64,000 nucleotides of DNA from Bacillus rubiinfantis (GTDB lineage Bacteria > Bacillota > Bacilli > Bacillales > Cytobacillaceae). Every line of letters starts with the position of its first letter. Position 1 is the first letter of the stretch. The stretch is taken from positions 33,253 to 97,252 of the forward strand of contig CCFE01000013.1 in NCBI GenBank assembly GCA_000752035.1, given 5' to 3'. Below, piece by piece: positions 1-9,820 of this stretch. The notes under the pieces are model-generated. The model ran no database searches. It was given only the letters and a program-made list of their open reading frames with translations, and was not told the origin of the DNA. The position numbers and the translations under genes were made by a program.

Positions 1-204
1 AGAGGAAATCGCGATTCCTTGAACATCTTCCTGAATCGCGGCATTCACCACCTCCTCCACCGAGCGGTTATGACCAAGGTGAATAACCTCTGCACCGCTC
101 GACTGAAGAATCCGGCGCATAATATTAATCGACGCATCGTGCCCGTCGAACAAACTGGATGCAGTTACAAAACGGATATGGTGCTTTGGCTGATATTTTT
201 TCAT
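1..204 (-). CDS. icmF: Fused isobutyryl-CoA mutase IcmF, N-terminal fragment (runs off window)
   Basis: Only the first 68 codons are in the window. The start codon is at 204 and its ATGA overlaps the stop of the upstream tetR gene, so the two are probably translationally coupled. The fragment is the start of a cobalamin-binding domain, with the segment FDGHDASINIMRRIL (a DxH-type motif that supplies the lower axial histidine to B12) followed by SGAEVIHLGHNRSVEEVV. This opening is typical of IcmF, in which the B12 domain, a MeaB-like GTPase and the mutase large domain are fused; IcmF interconverts isobutyryl-CoA and n-butyryl-CoA. A stand-alone mutase small subunit cannot be excluded because the rest is missing. 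The context, at the end of a beta-oxidation operon, fits acyl-CoA metabolism. Confidence 0.8.
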   Translation of the reverse strand, partial: MKKYQPKHHIRFVTASSLFDGHDASINIMRRILQSSGAEVIHLGHNRSVEEVVNAAIQEDVQGIAISS

Positions 205-869
205 CCTTCTCCCCCTGCTCTGTCTAACGGTTTTTCCGGCTGAAACTGCTGCAAGCCGGCAAGTAAAAATTCTGTCTGTCGTTCGATATATTCATCTAAG
301 GTAAATAATTTTCGCAGTGCCCAGCGGCGAAAGCCCCACATTTGTCCTTGGACAAAAATATTATGGGCAATGATTTGAATTTGCTGCTCTGTTAACTCGA
401 GCTCATGATTTTCCACACATTTGCACAGCAGATCCTCAAACATTGCGACCATTTCCATCTCTTTTTGCAGTACATATGGGAGGGCGTCCTTTGACAGCGA
501 TTTGACTTCTTGATACATGACGAGCACTTCAGCTTGCATTTCATCCATAACCTGGAAAAAGTCAGCGATTGCCCGCTTCAAGCTGTCGAGTGTGCCCTGC
601 TTTTGTTCGATGTTCTGTTGCAAACGCTCGCTGACATGGTCATAAATACTGTCACAGACGAGATAGAGAACATCCTCTTTCGTACGGATGTATTCATATA
701 AGGTACCAATGGAAAAACCCGCCTCGCGAGCAATTTCCCGTGTAGTCGTCCGATGAAACCCCTTTTGTTTAAAAAGCTTTACCGCTCCCTTGATCATCTG
801 ATCACGCCTCTTTTGGACAAGGCGTTCATCTTTGACCGAAGCCTGCACTTCTCGTTTATTCATCCCCAT
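201..869 (-). CDS. TetR/AcrR family transcriptional regulator of the acyl-CoA operon
   Basis: The 222-residue protein has an N-terminal TetR DNA-binding domain (helix-turn-helix at about residues 43-63, with TTREIAREAGFSIGTLYEYI) and an all-helical ligand-binding C-terminal half. It lies between acdA and icmF on the same strand and overlaps icmF by 4 nt. It is therefore likely a repressor that senses acyl-CoA thioesters and controls this operon, including itself. It does not resemble my memory of B. subtilis FadR beyond the HTH, so I do not name it fadR. Two in-frame ATGs lie at the start (869 and 863); a purine-rich GGGCGG upstream favours the first. A candidate operator is noted at 5734-5751. 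Function is inferred from context. Confidence 0.85.
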   Translation of the reverse strand: MGMNKREVQASVKDERLVQKRRDQMIKGAVKLFKQKGFHRTTTREIAREAGFSIGTLYEYIRTKEDVLYLVCDSIYDHVSERLQQNIEQKQGTLDSLKRAIADFFQVMDEMQAEVLVMYQEVKSLSKDALPYVLQKEMEMVAMFEDLLCKCVENHELELTEQQIQIIAHNIFVQGQMWGFRRWALRKLFTLDEYIERQTEFLLAGLQQFQPEKPLDRAGGEG

Positions 870-964
870 GTCAACCGCCCTTTTTATTTACTGCGCTAAA
901 GGGAGATAGCGGTAATATAGCAGTAAAAAGATTCGTTAACGTTCCCCCTAGCGCACTTGTTTCT

Positions 965-2104
965 TTATTTTGTCAGCATTCGTGAAATGACGAGGCGCTG
1001 AATTTCCTGCGTCCCTTCATAAATTTGCGTAATCTTGGCATCGCGCATAAAGCGCTCAACTGGATAATCCTTCGTGTAGCCGTAGCCGCCAAAGATTTGA
1101 ACAGCTTCGGTTGTTACCTTCATCGCGGTGTCTCCGGCAAGCAATTTTGACATTGCCGACTCTTTGCCATATGGCAGCCCGTTCGACTCCAGCCAAGCAG
1201 CTTGATAGGTTAATAGTCTTGATGCCTCAATAGCCGTGGCCATATCAGCCAGTTTGAAACTGATTCCCTGGTTGGCGGCAATTGGCTTCCCAAACTGCTG
1301 GCGTTCCTTCGCATAAGCAACAGCGGCATCGAGCGCCCCTTGCGCGATCCCTACAGCCTGGGCGGCGATCCCGTTGCGGCCGCCATCAAGTGTCATCATC
1401 GCAATTTTGAAACCCTGGCCTTCTTCGCCTAAGCGATTTTCCACAGGAACATGGCAGTCTTCAAAAATAATTTCTGTTGTTGGTGACGAACGAATCCCCA
1501 GTTTCTTCTCTTTTTTACCGACCGAGAAGCCCAGGAAGTCTTTTTCAACGATGAACGCGGTCGTGCCCTTTTGCTTGCTCGTTGGATCCGTTAGCGCGAA
1601 GACGACATAAATATCAGCCTCGCCGCCATTGGTGATAAAGATTTTCGAACCGTTGAGGACATAATGATCCCCCTCAAGCTTTGCCGTGGTTCGCATTCCG
1701 CCGGCATCAGAGCCGCTGCCAGGTTCGGTTAAGCCATAGGCACCGATTTTGCTGCCTTCTGCCATTGGTTGTAGATACTTCTGCTTCTGCTCTTCGGTTC
1801 CAAATTTGTAGAGCGGCCAGCCGGCAAGTGAAGTATGAGCCGACAGGGTGACGCCAATTGAGGCATCAACGCGGGATAGCTCTTCAACAGCGATACAGTA
1901 GGCAAGATAATCACTGCCGATGCCGCCGTACTCCTCCGGCCACGGAATCCCGGTCAGTCCCAGTTCGGCCATTTTGGTGAAAATTTCGCGGTCAAAACGT
2001 TCCTCTTCATCTCGTTCTGCCGCTGTCGGAGCAATCTCATTCTCCGCAAAATCGCGCACCATTTTTCGAATCATTTCATGTTCTTCGGATAATTTAAAAT
2101 TCAT
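965..2104 (-). CDS. acdA: Acyl-CoA dehydrogenase (AcdA)
   Basis: FAD-dependent acyl-CoA dehydrogenase of 379 residues, the first oxidation step of beta-oxidation (acyl-CoA to trans-2-enoyl-CoA, electrons to ETF). The N-terminal helical domain (MNFKLSEEHEMIRKMVRDF), the middle beta domain (YGLTEPGSGSDAGG, FITNGGEADIYVVFA) and the C-terminal signature FGGYGYTKDYPVERFMRDAK are all present. The catalytic base is Glu363 in IYEGTQEIQ. The start was set at 2104, preceded by GGAGGGCC; the reading frame stays open further upstream to 2155 but without family similarity. It follows a second acyl-CoA dehydrogenase gene, separated by a 283-bp gap holding short repeats. Length equals my recollection of B. 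subtilis AcdA. Confidence 0.93.
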   Translation of the reverse strand: MNFKLSEEHEMIRKMVRDFAENEIAPTAAERDEEERFDREIFTKMAELGLTGIPWPEEYGGIGSDYLAYCIAVEELSRVDASIGVTLSAHTSLAGWPLYKFGTEEQKQKYLQPMAEGSKIGAYGLTEPGSGSDAGGMRTTAKLEGDHYVLNGSKIFITNGGEADIYVVFALTDPTSKQKGTTAFIVEKDFLGFSVGKKEKKLGIRSSPTTEIIFEDCHVPVENRLGEEGQGFKIAMMTLDGGRNGIAAQAVGIAQGALDAAVAYAKERQQFGKPIAANQGISFKLADMATAIEASRLLTYQAAWLESNGLPYGKESAMSKLLAGDTAMKVTTEAVQIFGGYGYTKDYPVERFMRDAKITQIYEGTQEIQRLVISRMLTK

Positions 2105-2176
2105 TGTGGTGGCCCTCCTTCGTAATGTCTTGAGTTTTCTGTTTTTAGTGTACATTTGCTACGTAACTGCGCCTGT

Positions 2177-2362
2177 TTCTACAAATTACTGGGGTGATTC
2201 TACAAAAATAGGCGCTGTTTCTACATTTTAATCCGGCTTATCTACAATTATTGGAATAAACTGGTTTATGTGGGTAAATAACTGCATGATTCTACAAATT
2301 ACTGGGGTGGTTCTACAAATCAAACCGTCTTAACTACAAAATTAGTCGTTCTATCTACAAAT
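2177..2362. repeat. Phased short-repeat array A (core YTCTACAAA, 21-bp spacing)
   Basis: The gap between the two acyl-CoA dehydrogenase genes holds eight copies of a core resembling TTCTAC followed by A/T-rich bases. They start at 2177, 2198, 2219, 2240, 2290, 2311, 2332 and 2353, so the spacing is exactly 21 bp within each group of four. The spacers vary in sequence (for example AATTACTGGGGTGA occurs twice). No ORF, hairpin or promoter was convincing here. The array lies inside an apparent operon. It has the same architecture as the arrays at 19768, 47044, 50540 and 62221. Confidence 0.75.
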
Positions 2363-2387
2363 TTTGGAAATAAATGGATGCTCACGC

Positions 2388-3518
2388 TCACAAATGTTTG
2401 CTAATCACGATTCTCTGGATTTCGCTTGTTCCTTCGTAAATTTCTGTTACCTTGGCATCGCGGAAGTAACGCTCAACCGGGTAATCCTCCGTGTAGCCAT
2501 AGCCGCCGAACACTTGAATCGCTTCCGTGGCTGCCTCTACCGCCGTCCTTGTCGCGAACAGCTTTGCCATCGATGCTTCCATGCTACATTTTAAGCCGCG
2601 GGCACGAAGATTTGCAGCGCGATAGACTAATAGTTTGGCAGCTTCAACACTTGTCGCCATATCGGCCAGCTTAAAGGCAATCCCTTGCTGGGCAGCTATT
2701 GGCTTGCCGAACTGCCGTCGGTCCTGTGCATAATTAACCGCGGCCTCTTGGGCGGCTTCGGCAATTCCCAGTGCCTGGGCGGCAATCCCAATGCGGCCAA
2801 CATCAAGATTAGCCATCGCAATTTTAAACCCTTCGCCTTCTTTACCAAGCAAATTGGCAGCGGGAATACGCATATTTTCAAACGTCAATTGCACTGTTCT
2901 TGAGCCGTGTAGTCCCATTTTCTTTTCATCCTTGCCAATCACAAGGCCGGGAGTATTTTTTTCAACAATAAAAGCCGTAATGCCTTTCGCTCCCAGCTTC
3001 GGGTCAATGGTAGCAAAGACAATATAGATATCGGCCTCGCCGCCATTGGTGATAAACACCTTTGACCCGTTAAGGATATATTCAGCGCCATCGCGAGCGG
3101 CCCGGGTTTTCAGACTAGCAGCATCCGAGCCTGAACTTGGCTCCGTCAGACAAAATGCCCCTAAATACTCTCCTGAAGCAAGTTTTGGTACATACTTTTG
3201 TTTCTGTTCTTCGCTGCCAAAATAGACAATTGGATTGGTTCCGACAGAGGTGTGGACAGACAGGATTACACCAATTGTTGCGCTCACCTTAGAGAGCTCA
3301 TGAATGGCGATGATATAGGAAGTGAAATCCATACCTGCTCCACCGTATGCCTCCGGAATCGGAATGCCCATTAGCCCGAGCTCGCCCATTTTGGTGAGGA
3401 TTTCCCGTGGGAATTCCCCATTTTCCATTTTTTCAATAAAGGGGGTGATTTCCGTTTGAGCAAAATCACGCACCATTTTGCGCATCATTTGTTGTTCTTC
3501 GGTAAATGTCAGATTCAT
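2388..3518 (-). CDS. Acyl-CoA dehydrogenase, short/medium-chain type (MmgC-like)
   Basis: Second acyl-CoA dehydrogenase, 376 residues, clearly a paralogue of the downstream acdA. It shows FCLTEPSSGSDAASLK (FAD/substrate loop), FITNGGEADIYIVFA and the C-terminal FGGYGYTEDYPVERYFRD signature; the catalytic Glu is at about residue 362 (IYEGTSEIQ). The start at 3518 (MNLTFTEEQQMMRKMVRDF) aligns with acdA and is preceded by AAGGGGAG; upstream in-frame codons have no family similarity. It is co-directional with hbd, 65 bp downstream of it. With thl and hbd this forms a butyryl-CoA type set, so a short-chain substrate is likely, but chain-length specificity cannot be read from sequence alone. Confidence 0.92.
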   Translation of the reverse strand: MNLTFTEEQQMMRKMVRDFAQTEITPFIEKMENGEFPREILTKMGELGLMGIPIPEAYGGAGMDFTSYIIAIHELSKVSATIGVILSVHTSVGTNPIVYFGSEEQKQKYVPKLASGEYLGAFCLTEPSSGSDAASLKTRAARDGAEYILNGSKVFITNGGEADIYIVFATIDPKLGAKGITAFIVEKNTPGLVIGKDEKKMGLHGSRTVQLTFENMRIPAANLLGKEGEGFKIAMANLDVGRIGIAAQALGIAEAAQEAAVNYAQDRRQFGKPIAAQQGIAFKLADMATSVEAAKLLVYRAANLRARGLKCSMEASMAKLFATRTAVEAATEAIQVFGGYGYTEDYPVERYFRDAKVTEIYEGTSEIQRIVISKHL

Positions 3519-3583
3519 GCTGATTCTCTCCCCTTCCCGAGGAAGTTTAATTTCTTGTAAAGATGTTGGTTTGTCTTTACCCA

Positions 3584-4435
3584 TTATTCGTAGCTGTAAA
3601 AGCCGCGACCGCTCTTCCTGCCGAGCCAGCCAGCTTTTACATATTTGCGCAGCAACGGACATGGGCGATACTTATCATCGCCAAAGCCTTCATGCAAGGT
3701 TTCCATAATGTATAGGCAAGTATCCAGGCCGATAAAGTCAGCCAAAGTTAACGGTCCCATTGGATGGTTCATACCGAGCTTCATCACTTCATCAATCGCC
3801 TCTTTTGTGGCCACGCCCTCGTACAGCGTATAAATCGCTTCGTTAATCATCGGCATTAACACACGATTGGCGACAAATCCCGGAAAGTCATTAACCTCAA
3901 CCGGCACTTTACTCAACGTTTTCGTCATATCTTCAATAGTTTGGTAAACTTCGTCCGCTGTTGCCAAGCCGCGGATAATTTCCACCAGCTTCATGACGGG
4001 CACCGGGTTCATAAAATGCATGCCGATGACTTTTTCAGGGCGCTTTGTTGCTGCAGCAATTTCCGTAATGGGCAGCGATGACGTATTGCTCGCTAGTATC
4101 GTGTGCGCCGGGGCAATTTCATCCAGCTGAGCGAAGAGTTTTGCCTTTACCTCCATGTTTTCCACCGCAGCTTCAATCACGAGATCAACATCGGCAGCGT
4201 CCTGTAAATCAGTAGACGACGCGAGATTTTGTAAAACCCCCTGCTTCTCGTTCTCGGTCAACCGCCCTTTTTCCACATTGCGGCTAAGATTTTTGCTAAT
4301 CACACCAAGACCGCGCTCAACAAATTCCGGCTTTAAATCGTTTAATAGCACCTTGTAGCCTGCTTGGGCGCACACCTGAGCAATTCCTGAGCCCATTTGC
4401 CCAGCACCCACGACCATCACTTTTTCAACCTTCAT
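3584..4435 (-). CDS. hbd: 3-hydroxybutyryl-CoA dehydrogenase
   Basis: NAD-dependent 3-hydroxyacyl-CoA dehydrogenase of 283 residues (MmgB/Hbd type). The N-terminal Rossmann fold carries GAGQMGSGIAQ at residues 10-20. The catalytic His140-Glu152 pair is seen in GMHFMNPVPVMKLVEIIRG, and the C-terminal dimerisation domain has NHPMGPLTLADFIGLD and ends in GRKSGRGFYSYE. It converts (S)-3-hydroxybutyryl-CoA to acetoacetyl-CoA or the reverse. Thiolase lies immediately upstream (gap 45 bp) and acyl-CoA dehydrogenase downstream, so these steps are probably co-expressed. An enoyl-CoA hydratase gene is not in the window. Confidence 0.95.
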   Translation of the reverse strand: MKVEKVMVVGAGQMGSGIAQVCAQAGYKVLLNDLKPEFVERGLGVISKNLSRNVEKGRLTENEKQGVLQNLASSTDLQDAADVDLVIEAAVENMEVKAKLFAQLDEIAPAHTILASNTSSLPITEIAAATKRPEKVIGMHFMNPVPVMKLVEIIRGLATADEVYQTIEDMTKTLSKVPVEVNDFPGFVANRVLMPMINEAIYTLYEGVATKEAIDEVMKLGMNHPMGPLTLADFIGLDTCLYIMETLHEGFGDDKYRPCPLLRKYVKAGWLGRKSGRGFYSYE

Positions 4436-4480
4436 TTTAGTTCTCCTCCGGTTCCCTTTTTTAAAAAAATTTCTCTTCCG

Positions 4481-5665
<1,185 letters not shown>

Positions 5666-5733
5666 TCAAAACACTCCCTCTTTTGTTAATATTGTGATAT
5701 ATCCTTCTAAAAAAATCCCCCTGAGCGGAAGCG

Positions 5734-5751
5734 ACTGAACGCTCGCTCGGT
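5734..5751. promoter_or_regulatory. Candidate TetR-type operator upstream of thiolase
   Basis: An imperfect 18-bp dyad, ACTGAACG-CT-CGCTCGGT, has arms that match at 6 of 8 positions. It lies 69 bp upstream of the thiolase start, in the only large gap before the operon that encodes the TetR regulator. Size and symmetry fit a TetR-family site. This is inference from position and symmetry only. Confidence 0.35.
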
Positions 5752-5837
5752 TTAACGCAAAAAAGGAACGCAGACCTTTCCATTGTCTACGCATTAAGAT
5801 GAAACCGTTATTATACTATTTATTCTAGCTAAAAATT

Positions 5838-5894
5838 AGCAGAAGTTGAAATAAAAACCATAAAATTTTTAAAATTAGTAAATCAACTTCTGCT
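5838..5894. terminator. Inverted repeat downstream of fadF
   Basis: A perfect 12-bp inverted repeat (AGCAGAAGTTGA at 5838-5849 and its complement at 5883-5894) flanks a 33-nt A/T-rich loop. It begins 14 bp beyond the fadF stop codon. It could be a transcript-end or processing structure; there is no U-tract directly after it and the loop is long, so it could also be a protein-binding site. Confidence 0.35.
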
Positions 5895-5907
5895 GTGTCT
5901 ACCAAAA

Positions 5908-8022
5908 TTATGATGCCACCTGGTTCGTGTCACCACATACTGCTTTTTCCAAAATTTCTGCAACATCGTAGGTACTGATTTTGTCTTCGACTTCTTTTGC
6001 TTTCGTTCCGTCGGATAACATCGTTAAGCAATATGGACAAGCGGAGCTGATCATGGATGAATGAGTTTCCAATGCCTGCTCAGTACGAGCCACGTTGATG
6101 CGTTGCCCCGTGTCTTCCTCCATCCACATCAAACCGCCGCCGGCGCCGCAGCACATTGCTCGATCACGGTGGCGCTCCATTTCCACCAGCTTGACACCAG
6201 GAATGGCTTTTAAGATTTCTCGCGGCGGGTCGTACACTTCATTGTAGCGGCCTAAGTAGCAGGAATCATGGAATGTGATGGTTTCATCGACAGCATGCTT
6301 TGGTACGAGTCGCCCATCGCGGACAAGCTCATAGAGAATCTCGGTATGGTGATAAACTTCGACACCCTCCATCCCAAAATCAGGATACTCATTTTTGAAA
6401 ATATTATAGGCATGCGGATCAGTTGTAATAATTTTTTTGACGCCTGCTTTTTCGAATTCAGCAATATTATTGGTCGCCAGTTCTTGGAATAAGAACTCAT
6501 TACCGAGACGGCGCGGCGTATCCCCGGAGTTCTTCTCCTTATTGCCTAAGATTGCAAACTTGACGCCCGCTTCGTTAAGCAGTTTGGCAAATGCTAAAGC
6601 AATCTTTTGACTGCGGTTATCGTAGGAGCCCATCGCCCCGACCCAGAAGAGGTATTCGAACTCTTCACCGGCTTTTTTCATTTCTTTGACTGTCGGCACA
6701 TGCACATCCTCACGCAGCTCGCGCCAGTCTTCACGCTCTTTGCGGTTTAAGCCCCATGGATTCCCTTGGCGTTCGATGTTCGTCATCGCGCGCTGGGCAT
6801 CCGGATTCATTTTTCCCTCGGTTAATACCAAGAAACGTCTTAGGTCGATAATTTTTTCAACATGTTCGTTCATTACTGGGCATTGGTCTTCACAGTTACG
6901 GCAGGTTGTGCAGGCCCAGATTTCCTCTTCGGTAATGACATCGCCAATCAAGCTTGGGTTGTAGATGCCGGTAGCTGCTGATTCCTGTGCACCTTGTCCA
7001 GCCGCTGCCAAGGCGATTTGGTTACCTTTTGTATTGTTAAACGCAAACGTTGGCACCCACGGCTTTTTCGAGGTCACCGCTGCCCCGTAGTTGGTTAAAT
7101 GGTCACGCATTTTCAGGATTAAATCCATCGGTGACAGCATTTTCCCTGTGCCTGTGGCCGGACACATATTGGTGCAGCGGCCGCACTCTACACAGGCATA
7201 AAAATCGACCATTTGCAGCTGGGTAAAGTCTTCAATTTTGCCAACTCCAAAGGATTCCTGTGTTTCATCTTCAAAATCAATTTTGCTTAATTTCCCCGGT
7301 TTTTCTAAGCGGTTTAAATAGACGTTGGCCGGACCGGCGATTAAGTGGGCATGCTTGCTCTGAGGTACATATACTAAGAAGGAAAGCAGGAATAATAAGT
7401 GGAACCACCAGGCGACGTAGAAAATGGCAATTGCCGCCGTTTCCCCAATACCCGCAAGTACCATGGCAATCAGTGAGGCAACCGGTTCGGACCATGTTGG
7501 GTCTTCCCCATGCCAGACGATACCGGCACCATTTCCAAGCAGAACGGAAAGCATTAAGCCGCCGATAAAAATGAGTACAAGCCCCGATTTAAAATTGCGC
7601 TTTAGGCGCACTAGCTTTTCAATATAGCGGCGGTAAAAAGCCCAGATAACCGCTACTAGGATCATTAACGTGACAATTTCCTGGAAAAAGGTGAACGCCG
7701 GATAAAGCGGTCCTAACGGCAGATGTGATCCTGGCTTAATCCCCTTCCAAATAAAATCAATTGCGCCAAATTGCACAAGGATAAAGCCATAAAAGAACAT
7801 AACGTGGATAATGCCGCTCTTTTTATCCTTTAAGAGCTTTTTTTGACCAAAAACCATGACCCAAATTTTATTCAGTCTTTCCTTGACATTGTTGTCAAAC
7901 TCGGTCTTTTTTCCAAGCTTAATGTATTGGATTCGCGTCTTGACAACATAGGTAAACAGGCTCAGTGCGTAAGCGGTTACAGCCAAAAACGCAATAAGAT
8001 TTACCCAAAGCAGTCCATTCAT
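5908..8022 (-). CDS. fadF: Membrane (Fe-S) oxidoreductase FadF (electron transfer from acyl-CoA dehydrogenases)
   Basis: A 704-residue protein with an N-terminal membrane region (about five hydrophobic helices in the first ~230 residues, NarI-like), then two 4Fe-4S motifs (CVECGRCTNMCP and CTTCRNCEDQCP), then a heterodisulfide-reductase-like CCG region (HDSCYLGR and CCGAGGG). It is very similar in layout and length to B. subtilis FadF (YwjF), which is thought to pass electrons from acyl-CoA dehydrogenase/ETF to the menaquinone pool. It is divergent from cls, as I recall for ywjF-ywjE. The promoter carries a FadR-like box. Start at 8022 with GAAAGGGGCG upstream. Confidence 0.92.
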   Translation of the reverse strand: MNGLLWVNLIAFLAVTAYALSLFTYVVKTRIQYIKLGKKTEFDNNVKERLNKIWVMVFGQKKLLKDKKSGIIHVMFFYGFILVQFGAIDFIWKGIKPGSHLPLGPLYPAFTFFQEIVTLMILVAVIWAFYRRYIEKLVRLKRNFKSGLVLIFIGGLMLSVLLGNGAGIVWHGEDPTWSEPVASLIAMVLAGIGETAAIAIFYVAWWFHLLFLLSFLVYVPQSKHAHLIAGPANVYLNRLEKPGKLSKIDFEDETQESFGVGKIEDFTQLQMVDFYACVECGRCTNMCPATGTGKMLSPMDLILKMRDHLTNYGAAVTSKKPWVPTFAFNNTKGNQIALAAAGQGAQESAATGIYNPSLIGDVITEEEIWACTTCRNCEDQCPVMNEHVEKIIDLRRFLVLTEGKMNPDAQRAMTNIERQGNPWGLNRKEREDWRELREDVHVPTVKEMKKAGEEFEYLFWVGAMGSYDNRSQKIALAFAKLLNEAGVKFAILGNKEKNSGDTPRRLGNEFLFQELATNNIAEFEKAGVKKIITTDPHAYNIFKNEYPDFGMEGVEVYHHTEILYELVRDGRLVPKHAVDETITFHDSCYLGRYNEVYDPPREILKAIPGVKLVEMERHRDRAMCCGAGGGLMWMEEDTGQRINVARTEQALETHSSMISSACPYCLTMLSDGTKAKEVEDKISTYDVAEILEKAVCGDTNQVAS

Positions 8023-8106
8023 TTTTTACGCCCCTTTCATTTCTTTCTCCCATTTTTTATAAGTTGTAGAAAATATAATTAATTTTCTGAACTAGCCCTT
8101 ATCTCT

Positions 8107-8134
8107 ATTATATTATGAATGAGCATTCAGTCAA
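8107..8134 (-). promoter_or_regulatory. fadF sigma-A promoter overlapped by a FadR-like box
   Basis: Reading the minus strand, TTGACT (8134-8129), a 16-bp spacer and TATAAT (8112-8107) form a good sigma-A promoter 85 bp upstream of fadF. Positions 8116-8133 read TGAATGA-GCAT-TCAGTCA. The arms match the B. subtilis FadR consensus TGAATGAnnnnTCATTCA at 13 of 14 positions. The box covers the -35 and spacer, so a bound repressor would block the promoter; release by long-chain acyl-CoA is the known FadR mechanism. A fadR gene itself is not visible here. Confidence 0.7.
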
Positions 8135-8213
8135 TCTATTTTTAAAAGATTCACGCAACTTATAGAATCCTTTTGGCTTGGAAAAACTAACACAATCGAT
8201 TGGAGGAGTACCA

Positions 8214-9719
8214 ATGTTTGTGTGTGGCGCGGGTTTTCTTCTACTCATTGTATGGCTTGTTTTAGATTTTAGGTTAGGACGAAAGCAGCATCTTTCCACT
8301 CTTCGTCCATTTTATTCCCCATCTGTAACCAGTGATTTTCAGCTGTTTTCCCATGGGAAGGAACTGATTGGCGACTACTTTGCCACACTCCGAAGAGCGG
8401 AAACAGAAATTGATATTATGTTTTATATTGTTAGAAATGATCAGCTCGGGCAGGAATTTTTTTCCATTTTAAAAGAAAAGGCACTTGAGGGTGTTCACGT
8501 CCAGCTCCTGCTTGATCGGCTTGGCAGTTTGGGGATAAAGAAGCGTATCATCGCCGACTTGCGGCAGGCTGGCGTGCAGGTTGCTTTCAGCAATCCCGTG
8601 AGACCTCCCTTTCTATTTTATTCTGCCCAAGCTCGCAATCATCGCAAAATATCGGTTATTGACGGAAAAATTGGCTATCTGGGCGGTTTCAATATTGGTT
8701 TGGAGTATATTGATCAGGGGCCGGCGAAATTAACACCTTGGCGTGATTATCATGTAAAAATGACTGGGGAAGGGGTCGCATACCTGCTTGCTGCTTTTCA
8801 CAACGATTGGCAAAAGAGGGCCGCGAACGCTGCTGTGTTAACGGAGGTACAGCAGGATGAGATTGCCGCGAAAGTTCAAGTCGGGCTTGGTGCTGAAAGC
8901 AGTCGCCCTATGAAACAGCAGCCCAATTCGGGGGACCTGCGAGCCGTTTTGCATCAGCTGGTATCGGGGAACCTGCGAGCCGTTTTGCATCAGCCGGAAT
9001 CGGGGCGACTGCGAGCCGTTCGACGTCAGCCGGATTCAGCGAAACTGCAAACCGTTCGACATCAGCCGGATTCAGCGAAACTGCAAACCATTCGACGTCA
9101 GCCGGATTCAGCGAAACTGCAAACCGTTCAACGTCAGCCTAGTTATTACCATAATGGTGATGCCTATCCATCAAATCAAGGGGCCGTTCGGCATCAATTG
9201 ATGGCCACTGAGGGGAATCAATTAGAGAGGCAATTTATTGGACTTATTCGGATGGCGGAACAAGAAATTATTATTGGAACGCCTTATTTTATTCCGAGCC
9301 AACGAATCCTGAATGAATTGCTAGCTGCTGCAAGGCTAGGCGTCAAACTGGTAGTGATTGTTCCTTTTACCGCAGACCATCCGCTTGTTCAAGAGGCCTC
9401 TTACCGTTATTTACGGGAGCTGCTGCAGGCAGGCGCTCAGGTTTTTCAATATAACCATGGCTTCTATCATGCTAAAACGATTGTAATCGATGATAAAGTC
9501 TGTGATATCGGAACAGCTAACTTCGACAAACGCAGCCTCTACCTAAACAAAGAAATGAACTGCTATTTCTACAGCAAAGAGTTTATCACTCAATTAAAGG
9601 ATGTGCTGCAACAAGACATCCACAACTCCATACCCTTAAAGCTGACCGCCCTAAACACCCTTAACCCATACCGAACACTAAAGGAAATCCTGGCCCGAGC
9701 GCTTTCCTATTTTCTCTAG
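8214..9719 (+). CDS. cls: Cardiolipin synthase (phospholipase D family) with repetitive insertion
   Basis: Membrane phosphatidyltransferase that condenses two phosphatidylglycerols to cardiolipin. Two HKD motifs are present: NHRKISVIDGKIGYLGGFN (His143) and YHAKTIVIDDKVCDIGTANFD (His419). The N-terminus is one hydrophobic segment (FVCGAGFLLLIVWLVLDF). The chosen ATG at 8214 follows GGAGGAG with 5-6 nt spacing; a TTG 36 nt upstream is less likely. The protein (501 residues) is longer than B. subtilis YwjE (about 400) because roughly residues 236-330 are an insertion between the two PLD halves, made largely of six 12-residue repeats. Both catalytic halves look intact, so it is probably functional. 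It is divergent from fadF. Confidence 0.9.
   Translation: MFVCGAGFLLLIVWLVLDFRLGRKQHLSTLRPFYSPSVTSDFQLFSHGKELIGDYFATLRRAETEIDIMFYIVRNDQLGQEFFSILKEKALEGVHVQLLLDRLGSLGIKKRIIADLRQAGVQVAFSNPVRPPFLFYSAQARNHRKISVIDGKIGYLGGFNIGLEYIDQGPAKLTPWRDYHVKMTGEGVAYLLAAFHNDWQKRAANAAVLTEVQQDEIAAKVQVGLGAESSRPMKQQPNSGDLRAVLHQLVSGNLRAVLHQPESGRLRAVRRQPDSAKLQTVRHQPDSAKLQTIRRQPDSAKLQTVQRQPSYYHNGDAYPSNQGAVRHQLMATEGNQLERQFIGLIRMAEQEIIIGTPYFIPSQRILNELLAAARLGVKLVVIVPFTADHPLVQEASYRYLRELLQAGAQVFQYNHGFYHAKTIVIDDKVCDIGTANFDKRSLYLNKEMNCYFYSKEFITQLKDVLQQDIHNSIPLKLTALNTLNPYRTLKEILARALSYFL
8919..9134 (+). repeat. Six in-frame 36-bp tandem repeats inside cls
   Basis: Units start at 8919, 8955, 8991, 9027, 9063 and 9099. They encode QPNSGDLRAVLH, QLVSGNLRAVLH, QPESGRLRAVRR, QPDSAKLQTVRH, QPDSAKLQTIRR and QPDSAKLQTVQR. 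The last three are nearly identical at DNA level, showing recent expansion; a partial seventh unit begins QPS. The insert is rich in Q, R and S and sits between the two HKD domains, where a linker is tolerated. Confidence 0.95.
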
Positions 9720-9724
9720 GCTAG

Positions 9725-9812
9725 TCTGTGGTGGTGCCTTCTGTGGTGGTGCCTTCTGTGGTGGTGCCTGACACCCCAGAAATACACAATTCCACCCCAG
9801 GCGGACAGTGTT
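9725..9812. repeat. GGTGCCTGACACC interspersed element, copy 1
   Basis: Begins with three 15-bp units of the type TCTGTGGTGGTGCCT, then GGTGCCTGACACC, then a degenerate tail with CCACCCCAGGCGGACA. Related elements occur at 11592, 14887, 16737 and 19241. It lies between the cls stop codon and a bidirectional terminator. Confidence 0.8.
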
Positions 9813-9820
9813 GAACGAAG

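Noticed and set aside
201..869. Naming the TetR gene fadR
   Set aside because: Outside the HTH it does not resemble the FadR sequence I recall, and the FadR-like box lies at fadF, not at this operon.
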